This document shows, in pieces, positions 1-9,245 of a DNA stretch of 64,000 bases. A program made the translations under genes and the position numbers. The stretch lies in assembly GCF_015477765.1 (NCBI RefSeq), contig NZ_JADLQQ010000005.1, positions 248,001-312,000 on the forward strand. Direction: 5' to 3'. Each line of letters opens with the position of its first letter. The first letter of the stretch is position 1. Below the pieces are notes generated by a model that was given only the letters and a program-made list of their open reading frames with translations, ran no database searches and had not been told where the DNA came from. The stretch is from Nocardia transvalensis. Lineage in GTDB: Bacteria > Actinomycetota > Actinomycetes > Mycobacteriales > Mycobacteriaceae.

Positions 1-153
1 GTAGAGCCGCATCGGGAAGTGCAACAGCGTCAGATCGGAGTGGCAGACACCTGCCGCACCAACGCGCAGCAGCAGGTCGAGGGGCCCGATATCCGGTGTC
101 GGAACGTCGTTGATCTCGATCCTGTCGGGGCCGATGTATTGCAGTGCGCGCAT
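1..153 (-). CDS. Zinc-dependent alcohol dehydrogenase, N-terminal part (partial)
   Basis: The 51 visible residues begin with an ATG at 153 and run off the left edge. They contain the GVCHSDL segment typical of the catalytic zinc ligand region of medium-chain (MDR) alcohol dehydrogenases, where the Cys binds the catalytic zinc. The family oxidises alcohols or reduces aldehydes with NAD(P). The gene diverges from the Baeyer-Villiger-type monooxygenase that starts at 289. That pairing is common in ketone or cyclic alcohol degradation, where the dehydrogenase makes the ketone used by the monooxygenase; this link is inference. Substrate and the rest of the domain structure cannot be judged from this fragment. 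Confidence 0.8.
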   Translation of the reverse strand, partial: MRALQYIGPDRIEINDVPTPDIGPLDLLLRVGAAGVCHSDLTLLHFPMRLY

Positions 154-288
154 CGTGCTGTCTTCCTGCCGAACGTGACGTAGCACACACCGTAACATTC
201 GCTTGACATTGCGTCTATTGAATGACTCAGCGTCTAGCATCGATTGCACAATCGGGCGCCGGTTGCGTACACGAGGAGGTGGCGGCCC

Positions 289-1818
289 GTGAGTTCTCGT
301 CGACGAGCGTTGCGCGGCAATGGTTTACGGCCCGAGGGGAGCCACCTTCGGAAACCGAGGATCGCGATCGTGGGGGCCGGGGTCTCGGGTATCTGTCTGG
401 CGGTTCGGTTGCGGCGGGCCGGATTCGACGACATCACCCTGTTCGAGAAGGGCGGCGACTACGGCGGAACCTGGTACCACAACACCTATCCGGGCCTGGT
501 GTGCGATGTGCCCTCGCGCTACTACCAGTTCACCTTCGCGATGAATCCCGAGTGGAGCAGCCTGTATTCACCGGGCACCGAAATCCAGCGGTACCTGGCT
601 CACACCGCCCGTGCGCACGGGCTGGCACCGCATACCCGGTTCCACACCGAGGTGGTGGGCGCCGAATTCGCCGACGGCCGATGGCGGGTCGGCACCTTCG
701 ACGGGCGCATCGAGGAGTTCGACTTCCTCGCCTGTGCCACCGGGTTCCTGCATCATCCGCGGATTCCCGATATTCCCGGACTGGGCGGTTTCCGCGGACC
801 GGTCTTCCATTCGGCACGCTGGGATCACTCGGTGTCGTTGCGCGGCAGGCGCCTCGGGGTGATCGGGACCGGTTCCACCGGCACGCAACTGGTGCGGGCA
901 CTGGCCGGTACGGTGCCGCGCGTGGTGCTGTTCCAGCGCACGGCGCAATGGATCCTGCCCACGGTCAACCGGCGCTACTCGCCGTTGGCCAAGGCCGCCC
1001 ATCGGCGCTGGCCCGCACTGGGTTCGGCCGCCTACGCGCTGAATCGGATGATCTTCGAACTGTTCTCGCGCGGCCTGGTGTCCCCCGGCCCGGTGCGCGA
1101 GCTGATCACGCGGGTGTGCGAGCGGAATCTGCGCGGTGTCCGCGATACCGAGTTGCGCCGCCGACTCACACCGCACTACCCGCCCATGTGTAAGCGGCTG
1201 GTGGTGTCCGATGGCTTCTATCGAGCCGTGCAGCGTGACGACGTCGAACTCGTCACCGCCGGGATCGATCGCGTAGTGCCCGAGGGTGTCGTCACCACCG
1301 ACGGCGCCCTGCACGAGATCGATATCTTGGTGCTGGCAACGGGTTTCGACGCACACGCCTATATGCGCCCGATCGCGATCACCGGAACCGACGGCCGCAC
1401 GCTGGACCGCGCGTGGGCCGCGGGGCCGCGCGCCTTCGAGGCCACGATGATGCCGGACTTTCCGAATCTGTTCATGCTCATCGGCCCGCACAGCCCGATC
1501 GCCAACCATCCGCTCACCGCGGTCGCCGAGGCACAGTCCCGACGGGTCGTCTCCTGGATCCGGCGCTGGTGTGCCGAGGAATTCGACACGGTCGAGCCGA
1601 CCGAGGCGGCGACCCGGCGCTTCAACCAGGAATTGCGCGCCGCCTCCCCCGGAACCGTCTGGGCCGCAGGATGTTCCAGCTGGTATCTGGGCAAGGACGG
1701 CTATCCGGAACTGTGGCCGCGTCGCCCCAGCGAGTTCGAGGCGATGATGGCGCGGCCTCCGGACCCCGCCGACTACCACCTCGGCCGCCGCATCGCCGGA
1801 ACGAGAGCGAACGGCTGA
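289..1818 (+). CDS. Flavin-containing monooxygenase, Baeyer-Villiger type
   Basis: A 509-residue flavoprotein predicted to insert one oxygen atom from O2 using FAD and NADPH. An FAD Rossmann motif GAGVSG lies at about residues 29-34, and a second NADPH-binding motif (GTGSTG) near residue 190. Between them, near residue 168, is FRGPVFHSARW, which fits the type I Baeyer-Villiger fingerprint FxGxxxHxxxW. The GTG at 289 is preferred because AGGAGG at 273-278 lies 10 nt upstream; the ATG at 244 has no such site. It diverges from the alcohol dehydrogenase to its left, suggesting a ketone-to-ester catabolic pair. Substrate is unknown. A plain flavin monooxygenase acting on N or S atoms is the main alternative. 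Confidence 0.85.
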   Translation: MSSRRRALRGNGLRPEGSHLRKPRIAIVGAGVSGICLAVRLRRAGFDDITLFEKGGDYGGTWYHNTYPGLVCDVPSRYYQFTFAMNPEWSSLYSPGTEIQRYLAHTARAHGLAPHTRFHTEVVGAEFADGRWRVGTFDGRIEEFDFLACATGFLHHPRIPDIPGLGGFRGPVFHSARWDHSVSLRGRRLGVIGTGSTGTQLVRALAGTVPRVVLFQRTAQWILPTVNRRYSPLAKAAHRRWPALGSAAYALNRMIFELFSRGLVSPGPVRELITRVCERNLRGVRDTELRRRLTPHYPPMCKRLVVSDGFYRAVQRDDVELVTAGIDRVVPEGVVTTDGALHEIDILVLATGFDAHAYMRPIAITGTDGRTLDRAWAAGPRAFEATMMPDFPNLFMLIGPHSPIANHPLTAVAEAQSRRVVSWIRRWCAEEFDTVEPTEAATRRFNQELRAASPGTVWAAGCSSWYLGKDGYPELWPRRPSEFEAMMARPPDPADYHLGRRIAGTRANG

Positions 1819-1828
1819 CGACGATGAT

Positions 1829-2692
1829 TCAGTGGTTCCATTCGGCCGCGGCCAGGCGCGCGGCGTCTTCGTCGGCCAGTTCGATGTCGAAGACGTCGGC
1901 GAGGGTCTTCGGCAGTTCGGTCGGCTCCAGTTCCCGGGTGGTCGAGGAGCCGTCCGGATATTCGGCCACCCAGGTGGTGCCGTCCAGGACATGGTGGACA
2001 TCGGGCAGGAAACGCTGCACGTAGGGGCGGGTGACGAACGGGGAGCGCGGCGAGGTGGACACGAAGTGATTGCCCACCGCATAGTCGATGCGGTACGCCG
2101 GAGTCATTGTGACGCTGTGCCGTTCGATCCAGCCGTCGCGAGCGAAGTGGTGCACGATCCACAGTTCGCTGTCCAATTCGCCGCGGGTGCGCTCCAGCCG
2201 GAAGCGCCAGTCTCCGGCGCGCACCTCACCGGCGTCCGGGTTCAATTCCAGCGGAGCCAGCGGGCCGCCGCCGAATCCGACGTCGCACAGCCACACTCGA
2301 TCGTCGTCGGCGGTGGTCACGCGCAGCATGGCGTGAGTCGCCGGTCGCAATCCACTCTCCGCGCCCATGATGATCCGGCCGTGCAGACCCGTGACACCGA
2401 ACCCGAGTCGTTCCAGTGCCGCGGCGAACAGGCCGACGTTCTCATAACAGTAGCCGCCGCGCCGACGCCGGATCATCTTGTCCTGCAACGACTCCAGATC
2501 GAGGGGAATGGAGCGTCCCAGAATGATCTCGAGGTTCTCGAACGGCATCGACGTGGTGTGCGCGTACTGCAGGGCCTGCAGGGTCGCCAGCGTCGGAGTG
2601 CGCTCAGCGGTGAATCCGATACGGCCGAAGTAGGCGTCGAGATCCAGGGCGTCGCCATCCCAGTGGTAGGCCCTGTCCGCAGGCGTGGTCAT
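1829..2692 (-). CDS. nat: Arylamine N-acetyltransferase
   Basis: About 287 residues, the usual bacterial NAT length. NATs transfer the acetyl group of acetyl-CoA to arylamines and hydrazines such as isoniazid through a cysteine intermediate. The Cys-His-Asp triad is visible: Cys in RGGYCYENV (about residue 82), His in ATHAML (about 120) and Asp in LCDVGFGG (about 137). The N-terminal MPFENLEIILG segment is also typical of the family. The ATG at 2692 sits 5 nt after GGGGAG; a GTG one codon upstream (2695) is too close to that site. It converges with the monooxygenase at 289-1818, leaving 10 nt between stops. In mycobacteria nat lies in a cholesterol catabolic cluster; no such neighbours are seen here. 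Confidence 0.9.
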   Translation of the reverse strand: MTTPADRAYHWDGDALDLDAYFGRIGFTAERTPTLATLQALQYAHTTSMPFENLEIILGRSIPLDLESLQDKMIRRRRGGYCYENVGLFAAALERLGFGVTGLHGRIIMGAESGLRPATHAMLRVTTADDDRVWLCDVGFGGGPLAPLELNPDAGEVRAGDWRFRLERTRGELDSELWIVHHFARDGWIERHSVTMTPAYRIDYAVGNHFVSTSPRSPFVTRPYVQRFLPDVHHVLDGTTWVAEYPDGSSTTRELEPTELPKTLADVFDIELADEDAARLAAAEWNH

Positions 2693-2757
2693 CACTTCTC
2701 CCCGTCGGTTGTCCGCTTTGTCCCATGATCAAACCATTGCCGTAGCTAACTTGTTCC

Positions 2758-3354
2758 TCATTGCGGGCGAAACGGCCGGTCGCCGGTGTCGCGCAGCCAT
2801 TCGGAGACCACACGTGCGACTCGCTCCGGTGTCGGGTCGGCCTTGACCAGCGAGCTGACCCGCTGGGCCTGCTCGGTGGTCGGCAGGAATCCGACCAGCA
2901 GGGCGGGCAGGAGCAACCGGCGAACCAGCAGTTCCTGCGCGGATGTCATGTGCGGTCGGCGCACGACCGAGACGTTGACCCGGACGGCATGCTCGTTTCC
3001 GGGTGGGACGCCCGGGCGGTCGATCTCGATCGCGCCATAGCGGAACCCGTGCGCGAGATTGCACGAGGAGCAGGTCATCGGGCCGCGACCGAGGCCTTCA
3101 CCGCACTCATCGCACGTGATCCTGTCGAGCGCGGCGTCGACCACGCGCCAATCGTGCTTGTCGGGTTCGTCCGCGACGAGACGAGCGATCTCGTCCTCGG
3201 ATTCGCCCGGCCAGTCGGCGAGGAAGCGCCGCCACTGCTCCTCGAGGATGTCGTCGACCAGTGTGCGGCATCGATGGCAGTCGGGCGCGCCGCCGTACTC
3301 GTAGCCGCCGCACTCCGCACACCGCACCAGTTCGGCACCGACCGCAGGTCTCAC
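2758..3354 (-). CDS. Uncharacterised protein with zinc-ribbon-like cysteine pairs
   Basis: A 198-residue protein I do not recognise. The first 30 residues contain CAECGG and CHRC, and a second set (CDECGEG and CSSC) lies near residues 80-95, so it may hold one or two zinc ribbons. The middle is acidic and Trp-rich. The C-terminal third (about 135-190) is helical and ends in a basic segment; a weakly hydrophobic stretch (LLLPALLVGFL) could be a buried helix. The start is a GTG with only a weak upstream GAAG, so the N terminus is uncertain by a few codons. It lies 66 nt upstream of nat on the same strand, but a shared operon is not certain. Confidence 0.6.
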   Translation of the reverse strand: MRPAVGAELVRCAECGGYEYGGAPDCHRCRTLVDDILEEQWRRFLADWPGESEDEIARLVADEPDKHDWRVVDAALDRITCDECGEGLGRGPMTCSSCNLAHGFRYGAIEIDRPGVPPGNEHAVRVNVSVVRRPHMTSAQELLVRRLLLPALLVGFLPTTEQAQRVSSLVKADPTPERVARVVSEWLRDTGDRPFRPQ

Positions 3355-3436
3355 GCTTCACATCGTCGCGTTCCCCCGCCACCGGCGCCAGCGAATTGAT
3401 CTTCGGCCACCGCGGGACATTGGCTAGTATTCGACC

Positions 3437-4609
3437 ATGCGTTCGATGGATGCCGCGCAGCGGCGGGCACGCCTGGCGACCAGGCATCTGCTGGCATCCC
3501 CGGCCCGGGCCGGGGATGCGGCCGCGGTGGCCGAGGCGATGGTGGCACTGCATGCCACCGATCCGGCCACGGTGTTCCTGTCGGTGGCCGCCCGCAGTCG
3601 CGGGCTGGAGCCCGCACATGTGGAGAAGGCGCTGTACGAGGATCGGACGCTGCTGCGCATGCTGGCGATGCGGCGAACGATGTTCGTGGTGCCGGTGGAT
3701 CTGGTGCCGGCGCTGCAGGTGGCCGTCGCCGACGCCCTGGCCGATAAACAGCGCCGCGCCTACGGGCGCTTTCTCGAGCAGATCGTGGACGGCGATATCG
3801 GCGCGTGGCTGGCGGAGGTGGAGCAGGAGACCCACCGGGAGTTGCTCGCGCGCGGCAGCGCGACCGGGGCTCAGCTCGGCGCCGCGGTGCCGCGGCTGCG
3901 CACCCAGGTCGACACCGCGCCCGGGAAGTCCTACTCCAAGCCCACCAATATCACCACCTGGGTGCTGGTCACCCTCGGCTGTGAGGGCCGCATCGTGCGT
4001 GGCCGCCCGAACGGCACGTGGGCCAGCAGCCAGTACACCTGGGCGCCGATCGAATCCTGGTTGCCCGCAGGCGTTCCCGCCATGGCGATCGACGACGCCC
4101 GTGCCGAGCTGGTGCGGCGGTGGCTGTACGCGTTCGGACCCGCGCCCGTCGCCGACCTGAAATGGTGGACCGGCTGGACCCTGGGAGAGGTGCGTAAGAC
4201 CTTGGCGCGCTTGGATATCGCCGAGGTGGAGCTCGACGGCGGCACCGGTGTGGTGCTGGCCGACGATCTCGAACCGGTGCCTGCGGCGCAGCCGTGGGCG
4301 GCGTTGCTGCCCGCGCTGGATCCCACGCCGATGGGCTGGCAGTCGCGCGATTGGTTCCTCGGCCCGCATCGTGGGGCGCTTTTCGACAGCAACGGCAATA
4401 TCGGTCCGACGGTGTGGTGGGACGGCCGGGTCGTGGGTGGCTGGGCGCAGCGCAAGGACGGCGAGATCGTCTGGCGACTCCTGGAGGATGTCGGCAGCGA
4501 GGCGGGCAGGATGATTGCGGAGGAGGCCGATCGGATGGCGGCGTGGTTCGGTGACGTGCGTGCGGTGCCGCGGTTCCGGACGCCGCTCGAGCGGGAGCTG
4601 ACCGCCTGA
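3437..4609 (+). CDS. Winged-helix DNA-binding domain protein (AlkZ/YcaQ-like superfamily)
   Basis: A 390-residue protein of the HTH_42 superfamily, which also contains the DNA glycosylases AlkZ/YcaQ that unhook crosslinks. Family-like features are the N-terminal helix carrying LATRHLLASP, the VALHATDPATVFLS segment, the RRTMFVVP strand and the C-terminal WDGRVVGGWAQRKDGEIVWRLL wing. The VALHATDP region occupies the place of the catalytic QxQ or QxD motif of true AlkZ enzymes but keeps no glutamine pair, so glycosylase activity is not assured. The start could be ATG 3437 or ATG 3446; no strong ribosome site decides. It diverges from the zinc-ribbon-like gene, with 82 nt between starts. Confidence 0.75.
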   Translation: MRSMDAAQRRARLATRHLLASPARAGDAAAVAEAMVALHATDPATVFLSVAARSRGLEPAHVEKALYEDRTLLRMLAMRRTMFVVPVDLVPALQVAVADALADKQRRAYGRFLEQIVDGDIGAWLAEVEQETHRELLARGSATGAQLGAAVPRLRTQVDTAPGKSYSKPTNITTWVLVTLGCEGRIVRGRPNGTWASSQYTWAPIESWLPAGVPAMAIDDARAELVRRWLYAFGPAPVADLKWWTGWTLGEVRKTLARLDIAEVELDGGTGVVLADDLEPVPAAQPWAALLPALDPTPMGWQSRDWFLGPHRGALFDSNGNIGPTVWWDGRVVGGWAQRKDGEIVWRLLEDVGSEAGRMIAEEADRMAAWFGDVRAVPRFRTPLERELTA

Positions 4610-4611
4610 AC

Positions 4612-4645
4612 GATCATGGTTGTGATGGAAATCACGGCCATGATC
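4612..4645 (+). terminator. Strong hairpin after the winged-helix gene
   Basis: Two bases after the stop codon at 4607-4609 is a near-perfect inverted repeat: arms 4612-4626 and 4631-4645, 15 bp including two G-T wobbles, with loop GGAA. There is no T-run after it, as is usual for actinobacterial terminators. Rho-independent termination is inferred from position and stem strength. Confidence 0.6.
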
Positions 4646-4998
4646 GCCGGCCTTTGCTCCGTTCACGCCGAGAGGGATGCCGCGGCGGCGGCCGCGTCCG
4701 AATTTCCGCGATGCGGCGGGTGCGCGCCTAGGACCTGCCGCGTCCGGCCGTCGAGGTCACCGGCGGGCCCGGAAGAGACGCTGAGGCAGGCCATTCCACC
4801 TGCAACGATGTTGCTTGGACATTGCCGGAATGGTCGCCATCGGGGAGCGGGTCCTGGAGCCCGGGGGCAATCGGCGACCGGTCCGGGATTCCGGGCACCG
4901 CCGCGGTCGCGGGTCTGTTAGCGTCTGGCCCGTTCGAATTCGGATTCGGGCAATGAGGCGGACCGCCCGGATGATGACTGTGTGTTGGGGGTAGTGCC
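4646..4998. other. Non-coding gap
   Basis: About 350 nt between the hairpin and the TerB-like gene. Open frames here are low-quality, Arg/Pro-rich readings without ribosome sites or recognisable motifs, so I call no gene. It presumably holds the promoter of the gene at 4999; I cannot place the -35 and -10 elements with confidence. Confidence 0.5.
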
Positions 4999-5436
4999 TT
5001 GTCCAGAGTCGATCGTTTCGATCCGACCGGCCCACCTGCGGCGCCGGATACGATGCGAGACAGCATTTTTCGTGATGCCGCCGTCGGCGTCTGCGCGCTG
5101 GTGGGCAGCGCCGGTGCGGGTGGCGACCCGGATCGGCGGATCCGAGTGGCCGACCATATCGGGGCCGCGCCTGTGCTGCATCACTTTCCATCACGCGAGC
5201 TACGAATCCTGTTCGAGGACAACTGGCATCGGCTGATGCTGGATCCGGCCTTCGGTCGGGCGTACGTGCTGCAGCAGGTGGCCAAGGCGACCGAGCGGCC
5301 CGCGCAGGCCCGTGCCGCGGTGCGGGTGGGCCTGGAAATCGCCGGCGCCGACGGCGATGTGGATGTCCGCGGCGCGGATGCGCTGCGGGAATGCTGTCGC
5401 GTGCTGCGCCTGACGCCCGCCGAATTCGGTCTGTAG
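4999..5436 (+). CDS. TerB-like (tellurite resistance family) protein
   Basis: A 145-residue, mostly helical protein. The C-terminal half, with GLEIAGADGDVDVRGADALRE, resembles the TerB/DjlA-like fold, where an ADG-type acidic turn precedes an amphipathic helix and may bind metal. TerB proteins are cytoplasmic and often belong to tellurite or stress gene clusters, but no terC or terD is present here, so resistance is not supported. The best start is TTG at 4999, with GGGGG at 4987-4991 seven nt upstream. Its stop and that of the convergent nadC are two bases apart and both lie in a perfect 14-bp palindrome (5431-5444). Confidence 0.6.
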   Translation: MSRVDRFDPTGPPAAPDTMRDSIFRDAAVGVCALVGSAGAGGDPDRRIRVADHIGAAPVLHHFPSRELRILFEDNWHRLMLDPAFGRAYVLQQVAKATERPAQARAAVRVGLEIAGADGDVDVRGADALRECCRVLRLTPAEFGL

Positions 5437-5438
5437 CG

Positions 5439-6299
5439 CTACAGGTCCAGACCGAGGTCCAGGACGCGCACCGAATGGGTGAGCGCGCCGACGGCCAGAT
5501 AGTCCACGCCGGTGCGGGCATAGTCGGCGGCGACCTCGAGCGACAGCCCGCCGGAGGATTCCAGTTTCGTCTGCGGGGCGCGGGTGTCTCGGCGCTGCAC
5601 CGCGGCCTGGGTGGCCCACAGCGGGAAGTTGTCCAGCAGAATCAGTTCCACGTTCTCCGCCAGCACCTGATCCAGTTGGTCGAGGCTGTCGACCTCGACC
5701 TCGCAGGCGATATCGGGCGCCAGTTCCCGCACCGCGCGCAGGGCCGCGACCACCGATCCCGCGGCGGCGACGTGGTTGTCCTTGATCAGTGCGGCATCGC
5801 CCAGGCCCATCCGGTGGTTGATGCCCCCGCCGACGCGCACCGCGTACTTCTGCAGGGCACGCAGACCGGGCAGGGTCTTGCGGCTGTCGCGGATGCGGCA
5901 GTGCGTGCCCGTCACCTCATCCACCCAGGCGGCGGTCGCGGTGGCGATCCCGGACAGGTGCGTCACCAGATTGAGCATGGTGCGCTCGGCGGTCAGCAAC
6001 CCGCGCGTCGGTGCCACCACGCCGAGAACCGCATCACCCGCCTGCACCCGCGTGCCATCCGAGACCCGTTCGGTCACTTCATAATTCCCCGCGCCGATCA
6101 CCTCGTCGAGAACCAGCAACCCGACATCGATCCCGGCCACGGTCCCCGCCTCCCGCGACACCATCGACGCCTTCACCACCGCCCCCTCGGGAACGGTGGC
6201 CACGGTCGTCACATCGGGCCCGTACCGCAGATCCTCCTCCAGCGCCGCCCGGATCACCCGCACCACATCGTCCCGGTCGAGCCCCGCATCCAACACCAT
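5439..6299 (-). CDS. nadC: Nicotinate-nucleotide (quinolinate) phosphoribosyltransferase
   Basis: NadC joins quinolinate to PRPP, releasing CO2 to give nicotinate mononucleotide, the third step of de novo NAD synthesis. The 286-residue length fits. Family segments include EEDLRYGPDVT near the N terminus, the central RDSRKTLPGLRALQKYAV with basic substrate-binding residues, GGGINHRMGLGDAALIKDNH and a C-terminal GALTHSV. The ATG at 6299 is chosen because AGGAG lies 7 nt upstream; frames reaching further left (to 6350) lack such a site. It is the last gene of nadA-nadB-nadC and lies 106 nt after nadB, so an internal promoter is possible but not evident. Confidence 0.95.
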   Translation of the reverse strand: MVLDAGLDRDDVVRVIRAALEEDLRYGPDVTTVATVPEGAVVKASMVSREAGTVAGIDVGLLVLDEVIGAGNYEVTERVSDGTRVQAGDAVLGVVAPTRGLLTAERTMLNLVTHLSGIATATAAWVDEVTGTHCRIRDSRKTLPGLRALQKYAVRVGGGINHRMGLGDAALIKDNHVAAAGSVVAALRAVRELAPDIACEVEVDSLDQLDQVLAENVELILLDNFPLWATQAAVQRRDTRAPQTKLESSGGLSLEVAADYARTGVDYLAVGALTHSVRVLDLGLDL

Positions 6300-6405
6300 C
6301 ACAACACTCCTACTCGCTCTCGTACTGTCCGCTCCCCCTGTACTTCCCACCGCCTCACACTTCGCACCGTGTGGTCGTCATCGGGGCGGGAGACGTGCGG
6401 GGGAA

Positions 6406-8007
6406 TCATGATGCCCTCGGGACCGTCAGGCCGGGCCAGGGGGCGGGGGTGTCGGTGGTCAGCTGCGGGCGGCCGTCGGGACCCAAGCGGACCGGGAGAC
6501 TGCGGCGGAGGTCGTCGCGGGTCTCGGGATGGTCGGTGCGGGTGTGGCAGCCGCGGCTTTCGGTGCGGGCCGACGCCGCCAGCAGCAGGGCGCGGGCGGT
6601 GATGGTCAGGGCGGCGTCCTCGAGATCCGAGAGCGTCCTTACCGCGGAGTCACCGGGATGCGAGCGGAGCAACTGCAGGAGGCGGAGGACGGCGGTGCGG
6701 AGGCCGTCGCCGTCGCGGACGACCGAGGCGTGGTCGGTCATCAGCTCCTGCAAGGCTTTTCGGTGGATGCGGGGCAAGGACAACGCGGGGATGTCGGTGA
6801 CGCCGGTGGGCTCACCGAGTCGTTCGGCGGCCGCGACGCCCGCGCGCTCGCCCACGACCAGGCCCTCCAGCAGGCTGTTGGATGCCAGGCGGTTGGCGCC
6901 GTGCAGGCCCGTGCGGGCGACCTCGCCCGCGGCGTAGAGGCCGGGGACGCAGGTACGGCCGGAGGTGTCGGTGACCACGCCGCCGCACTGGTAGTGGGCG
7001 GCGGGTGCGACCGGGATGAGGCCGGTGCTCGGGTCGACTCCGGCGGCCAGGCAGGACGCGGTGATCGTCGGGAACCGTTGTGCGAAACCGTCGATCGCGC
7101 GGGCATCGAGGTAGACGTGGTCGGTGCCGAGGGCACGCATGCGGGCCGCGATCGCCCGCGACACCACATCACGCGGGGCCAGATCGCCGCGCGGGTGGAC
7201 CCCCGCGGTCACCGGATTGCCCTCGGAATCAACCAGAATCGCGCCCTCGCCGCGCACGGCCTCACTGATCAGTGGCCGTCGGCCCACTCCACCCGGCGTG
7301 AACAGCACGGTCGGATGGAACTGGACGAATTCCAGGTCCGCCACCACCGCGCCGGCGCGTAACGCCAGGGCGATCCCGTCGGCGGTGGCACCGGGCGGAT
7401 TCGTGCTGCATGCATACAGCTGCCCGAGACCACCCGTCGCCAGCAGGACCGCGGGCGTGTGCACGACGCCGAAACCGTTGTCCGACACCGCGACAACGCC
7501 TCGCACTCCCCCAGGCCCGGTGACGATCTCGACGGCCGCGGCACCGAACAGCACCGGCAGCCCGGCCGCATTCAACGCCCGCTGCACCTCGGCACCGGTG
7601 GCATCCCCACCGGCATGGATGATGCGGCGCACGCTGTGTCCGCCCTCCCGGGTCCGGGAAACCTGGCCGTCGCGGCCCAGATCGAACACCGCGCCCAGAT
7701 CGGTCAGTGCCGCCACGGCATCCCGGCCGCCCTCCACGATCGACCGCACCGCCTCCGGGTCACACAGTCCGGCCCCGGCACCGACGGTGTCGTGCACATG
7801 CGACTCCACCGAATCCCCGTGCGGCGCAACGACAGCGATCCCACCCTGCGCATATTGCGTCGAGGTGTCGGTCGGCCCGCCCTTACTGAGCGTGAGCACT
7901 CGCAAACCCCGCAGCGAGGCGGTGCGGGCCGCGGTCAACCCCGCGACCCCACCGCCGATCACCACCAGATCCGCCTCGGCTTCCCACGCAATCGTCGGCG
8001 CACTCAT
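6406..8007 (-). CDS. nadB: L-aspartate oxidase
   Basis: A 533-residue flavoprotein that oxidises L-aspartate to iminoaspartate, which NadA condenses with dihydroxyacetone phosphate. The FAD Rossmann motif VVIGGGVAGLTAA is near the N terminus. The succinate dehydrogenase/fumarate reductase-type features follow: QYAQGGIAV, GGHSVRRIIHAGGDATG, FVQFHPT, the REAVRGEGAIL-like region and YQCGGV with the catalytic Arg/His residues. ATG 8007 gives an MSAPTI start; an in-frame GTG 12 codons upstream (8043) is possible because neither has a strong ribosome site. It is second in the nad operon, 159 nt after nadA ends. Confidence 0.95.
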   Translation of the reverse strand: MSAPTIAWEAEADLVVIGGGVAGLTAARTASLRGLRVLTLSKGGPTDTSTQYAQGGIAVVAPHGDSVESHVHDTVGAGAGLCDPEAVRSIVEGGRDAVAALTDLGAVFDLGRDGQVSRTREGGHSVRRIIHAGGDATGAEVQRALNAAGLPVLFGAAAVEIVTGPGGVRGVVAVSDNGFGVVHTPAVLLATGGLGQLYACSTNPPGATADGIALALRAGAVVADLEFVQFHPTVLFTPGGVGRRPLISEAVRGEGAILVDSEGNPVTAGVHPRGDLAPRDVVSRAIAARMRALGTDHVYLDARAIDGFAQRFPTITASCLAAGVDPSTGLIPVAPAAHYQCGGVVTDTSGRTCVPGLYAAGEVARTGLHGANRLASNSLLEGLVVGERAGVAAAERLGEPTGVTDIPALSLPRIHRKALQELMTDHASVVRDGDGLRTAVLRLLQLLRSHPGDSAVRTLSDLEDAALTITARALLLAASARTESRGCHTRTDHPETRDDLRRSLPVRLGPDGRPQLTTDTPAPWPGLTVPRAS

Positions 8008-8166
8008 CGCGGCCCGCTTCCCGGAACCATCACCGGTTCCCACGGCTGCTCACCGACGGCCCTTGTTGTGTGCATAGGGCTCAGCCCCTTTCGAAGGGGA
8101 TTCGCGGACTACACGCGAATCCCGTTGTGGCCGTGCATGGTTACGGCCGAAATTCGAGTTCCGTGC

Positions 8167-9192
8167 TCATTCCCCGCCACCGGGGTTGCCGATGGCGATC
8201 ATGCGCTGCACCGACTTGCGGCCCGCGGCGGCGGTTTCCGGATCGACATGGACCTCGTCGCGGCCCTCGACCAGGCAGCGCAGCAGGGCGGCCGGGGTGA
8301 TCATCTTCATGTATTTGCAGGAGGCCCGGTCGTTGACGGCCTGGAAGTCCACGCCGGGAGCGGCCTTGCGCAGCTGGTGCAGCATGCCGACCTCGGTGGC
8401 GACCAGCACCTGATTCGACTTGGCGGCCTTGGCGGCATCGATCATGCCGCCGGTCGACAGGATGTGCACCCGATCGGCCGGGAAGGCGCCCTCACCCGCC
8501 AGGTACAGAGCCGACGTGGCACACCCGCATTCGGGGTGCACGAACAGCTCCGCATCGGGGTGGCTGCGGGCCTGATCGGTCAGCTCGTCGCCGTTGATCC
8601 CCGCGTGCACGTGGCATTCGCCCGCCCAGATGTGCATATTCTCCCGGCCGGTCACCCGCTTCACATGGGCGCCCAGGAACTGATCCGGCAGGAACAACAC
8701 CTCCCGATCAGGGTCGATCGAGGCGACCACGTCGACCGCATTCGACGACGTGCAGCAGATGTCGGTCAGCGCCTTCACCGCGGCCGTGGTGTTCACATAC
8801 GACACCACCACCGCATCGGGGTGTTCGGCCTTCCATGCCCGCAGTTCGTCGGCGCTGATCGAATCCGCCAGCGAGCACCCCGCCCGCTGATCCGGGATCA
8901 GCACCGTCTTGTCCGGGCTGAGGATCTTCGCCGTCTCGGCCATGAAGTGCACACCGCAGAAGACGATCGTGTCCTCCGGCGCCTGCGCGGCGATCCGCGA
9001 CAGCGCCAGCGAGTCGCCGACGTGGTCGGCGACGTCCTGAATCTCGGGCAGCTGATAGTTGTGCGCCAGGATCGTGGCGTTGCGCTCGCGCGCCAGCCGC
9101 TTGATCTCGCGCGCCCACTCCGGGGTCGCCTCGACACCCGTGTACCCCGAAGCACCGTCCACTACGTGCCCGGCAAGCATCATCGTCGCCAT
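8167..9192 (-). CDS. nadA: Quinolinate synthase A
   Basis: A 341-residue [4Fe-4S] enzyme that makes quinolinate from iminoaspartate and dihydroxyacetone phosphate. Recognisable segments are [35 protein letters not shown] with the first cluster Cys, a second Cys in the CCTSSNA region, [13 protein letters not shown] with the third, and a C-terminal [16 protein letters not shown]. First gene of nadA-nadB-nadC. It diverges from the Nudix-like regulator starting at 9269, with 76 nt between start codons, and the 23-bp palindrome in that gap is the probable site of repression when NAD(P) metabolites are sufficient. Confidence 0.95.
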   Translation of the reverse strand: MATMMLAGHVVDGASGYTGVEATPEWAREIKRLARERNATILAHNYQLPEIQDVADHVGDSLALSRIAAQAPEDTIVFCGVHFMAETAKILSPDKTVLIPDQRAGCSLADSISADELRAWKAEHPDAVVVSYVNTTAAVKALTDICCTSSNAVDVVASIDPDREVLFLPDQFLGAHVKRVTGRENMHIWAGECHVHAGINGDELTDQARSHPDAELFVHPECGCATSALYLAGEGAFPADRVHILSTGGMIDAAKAAKSNQVLVATEVGMLHQLRKAAPGVDFQAVNDRASCKYMKMITPAALLRCLVEGRDEVHVDPETAAAGRKSVQRMIAIGNPGGGE

Positions 9193-9245
9193 GGCATGGC
9201 TCCTTCCTCATGCGGTCGGCAACCGCGCCGATTCGCATACACCCG

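Noticed and set aside
203..208. TTGACA as a -35 element for the monooxygenase gene
   Set aside because: No convincing -10 at 16-19 nt spacing, so left out as a promoter call.
3107..4666. A 519-codon open frame on the minus strand
   Set aside because: Antisense to the winged-helix gene; Arg/His/Gly-rich with no ribosome site or domain. A high-GC shadow.
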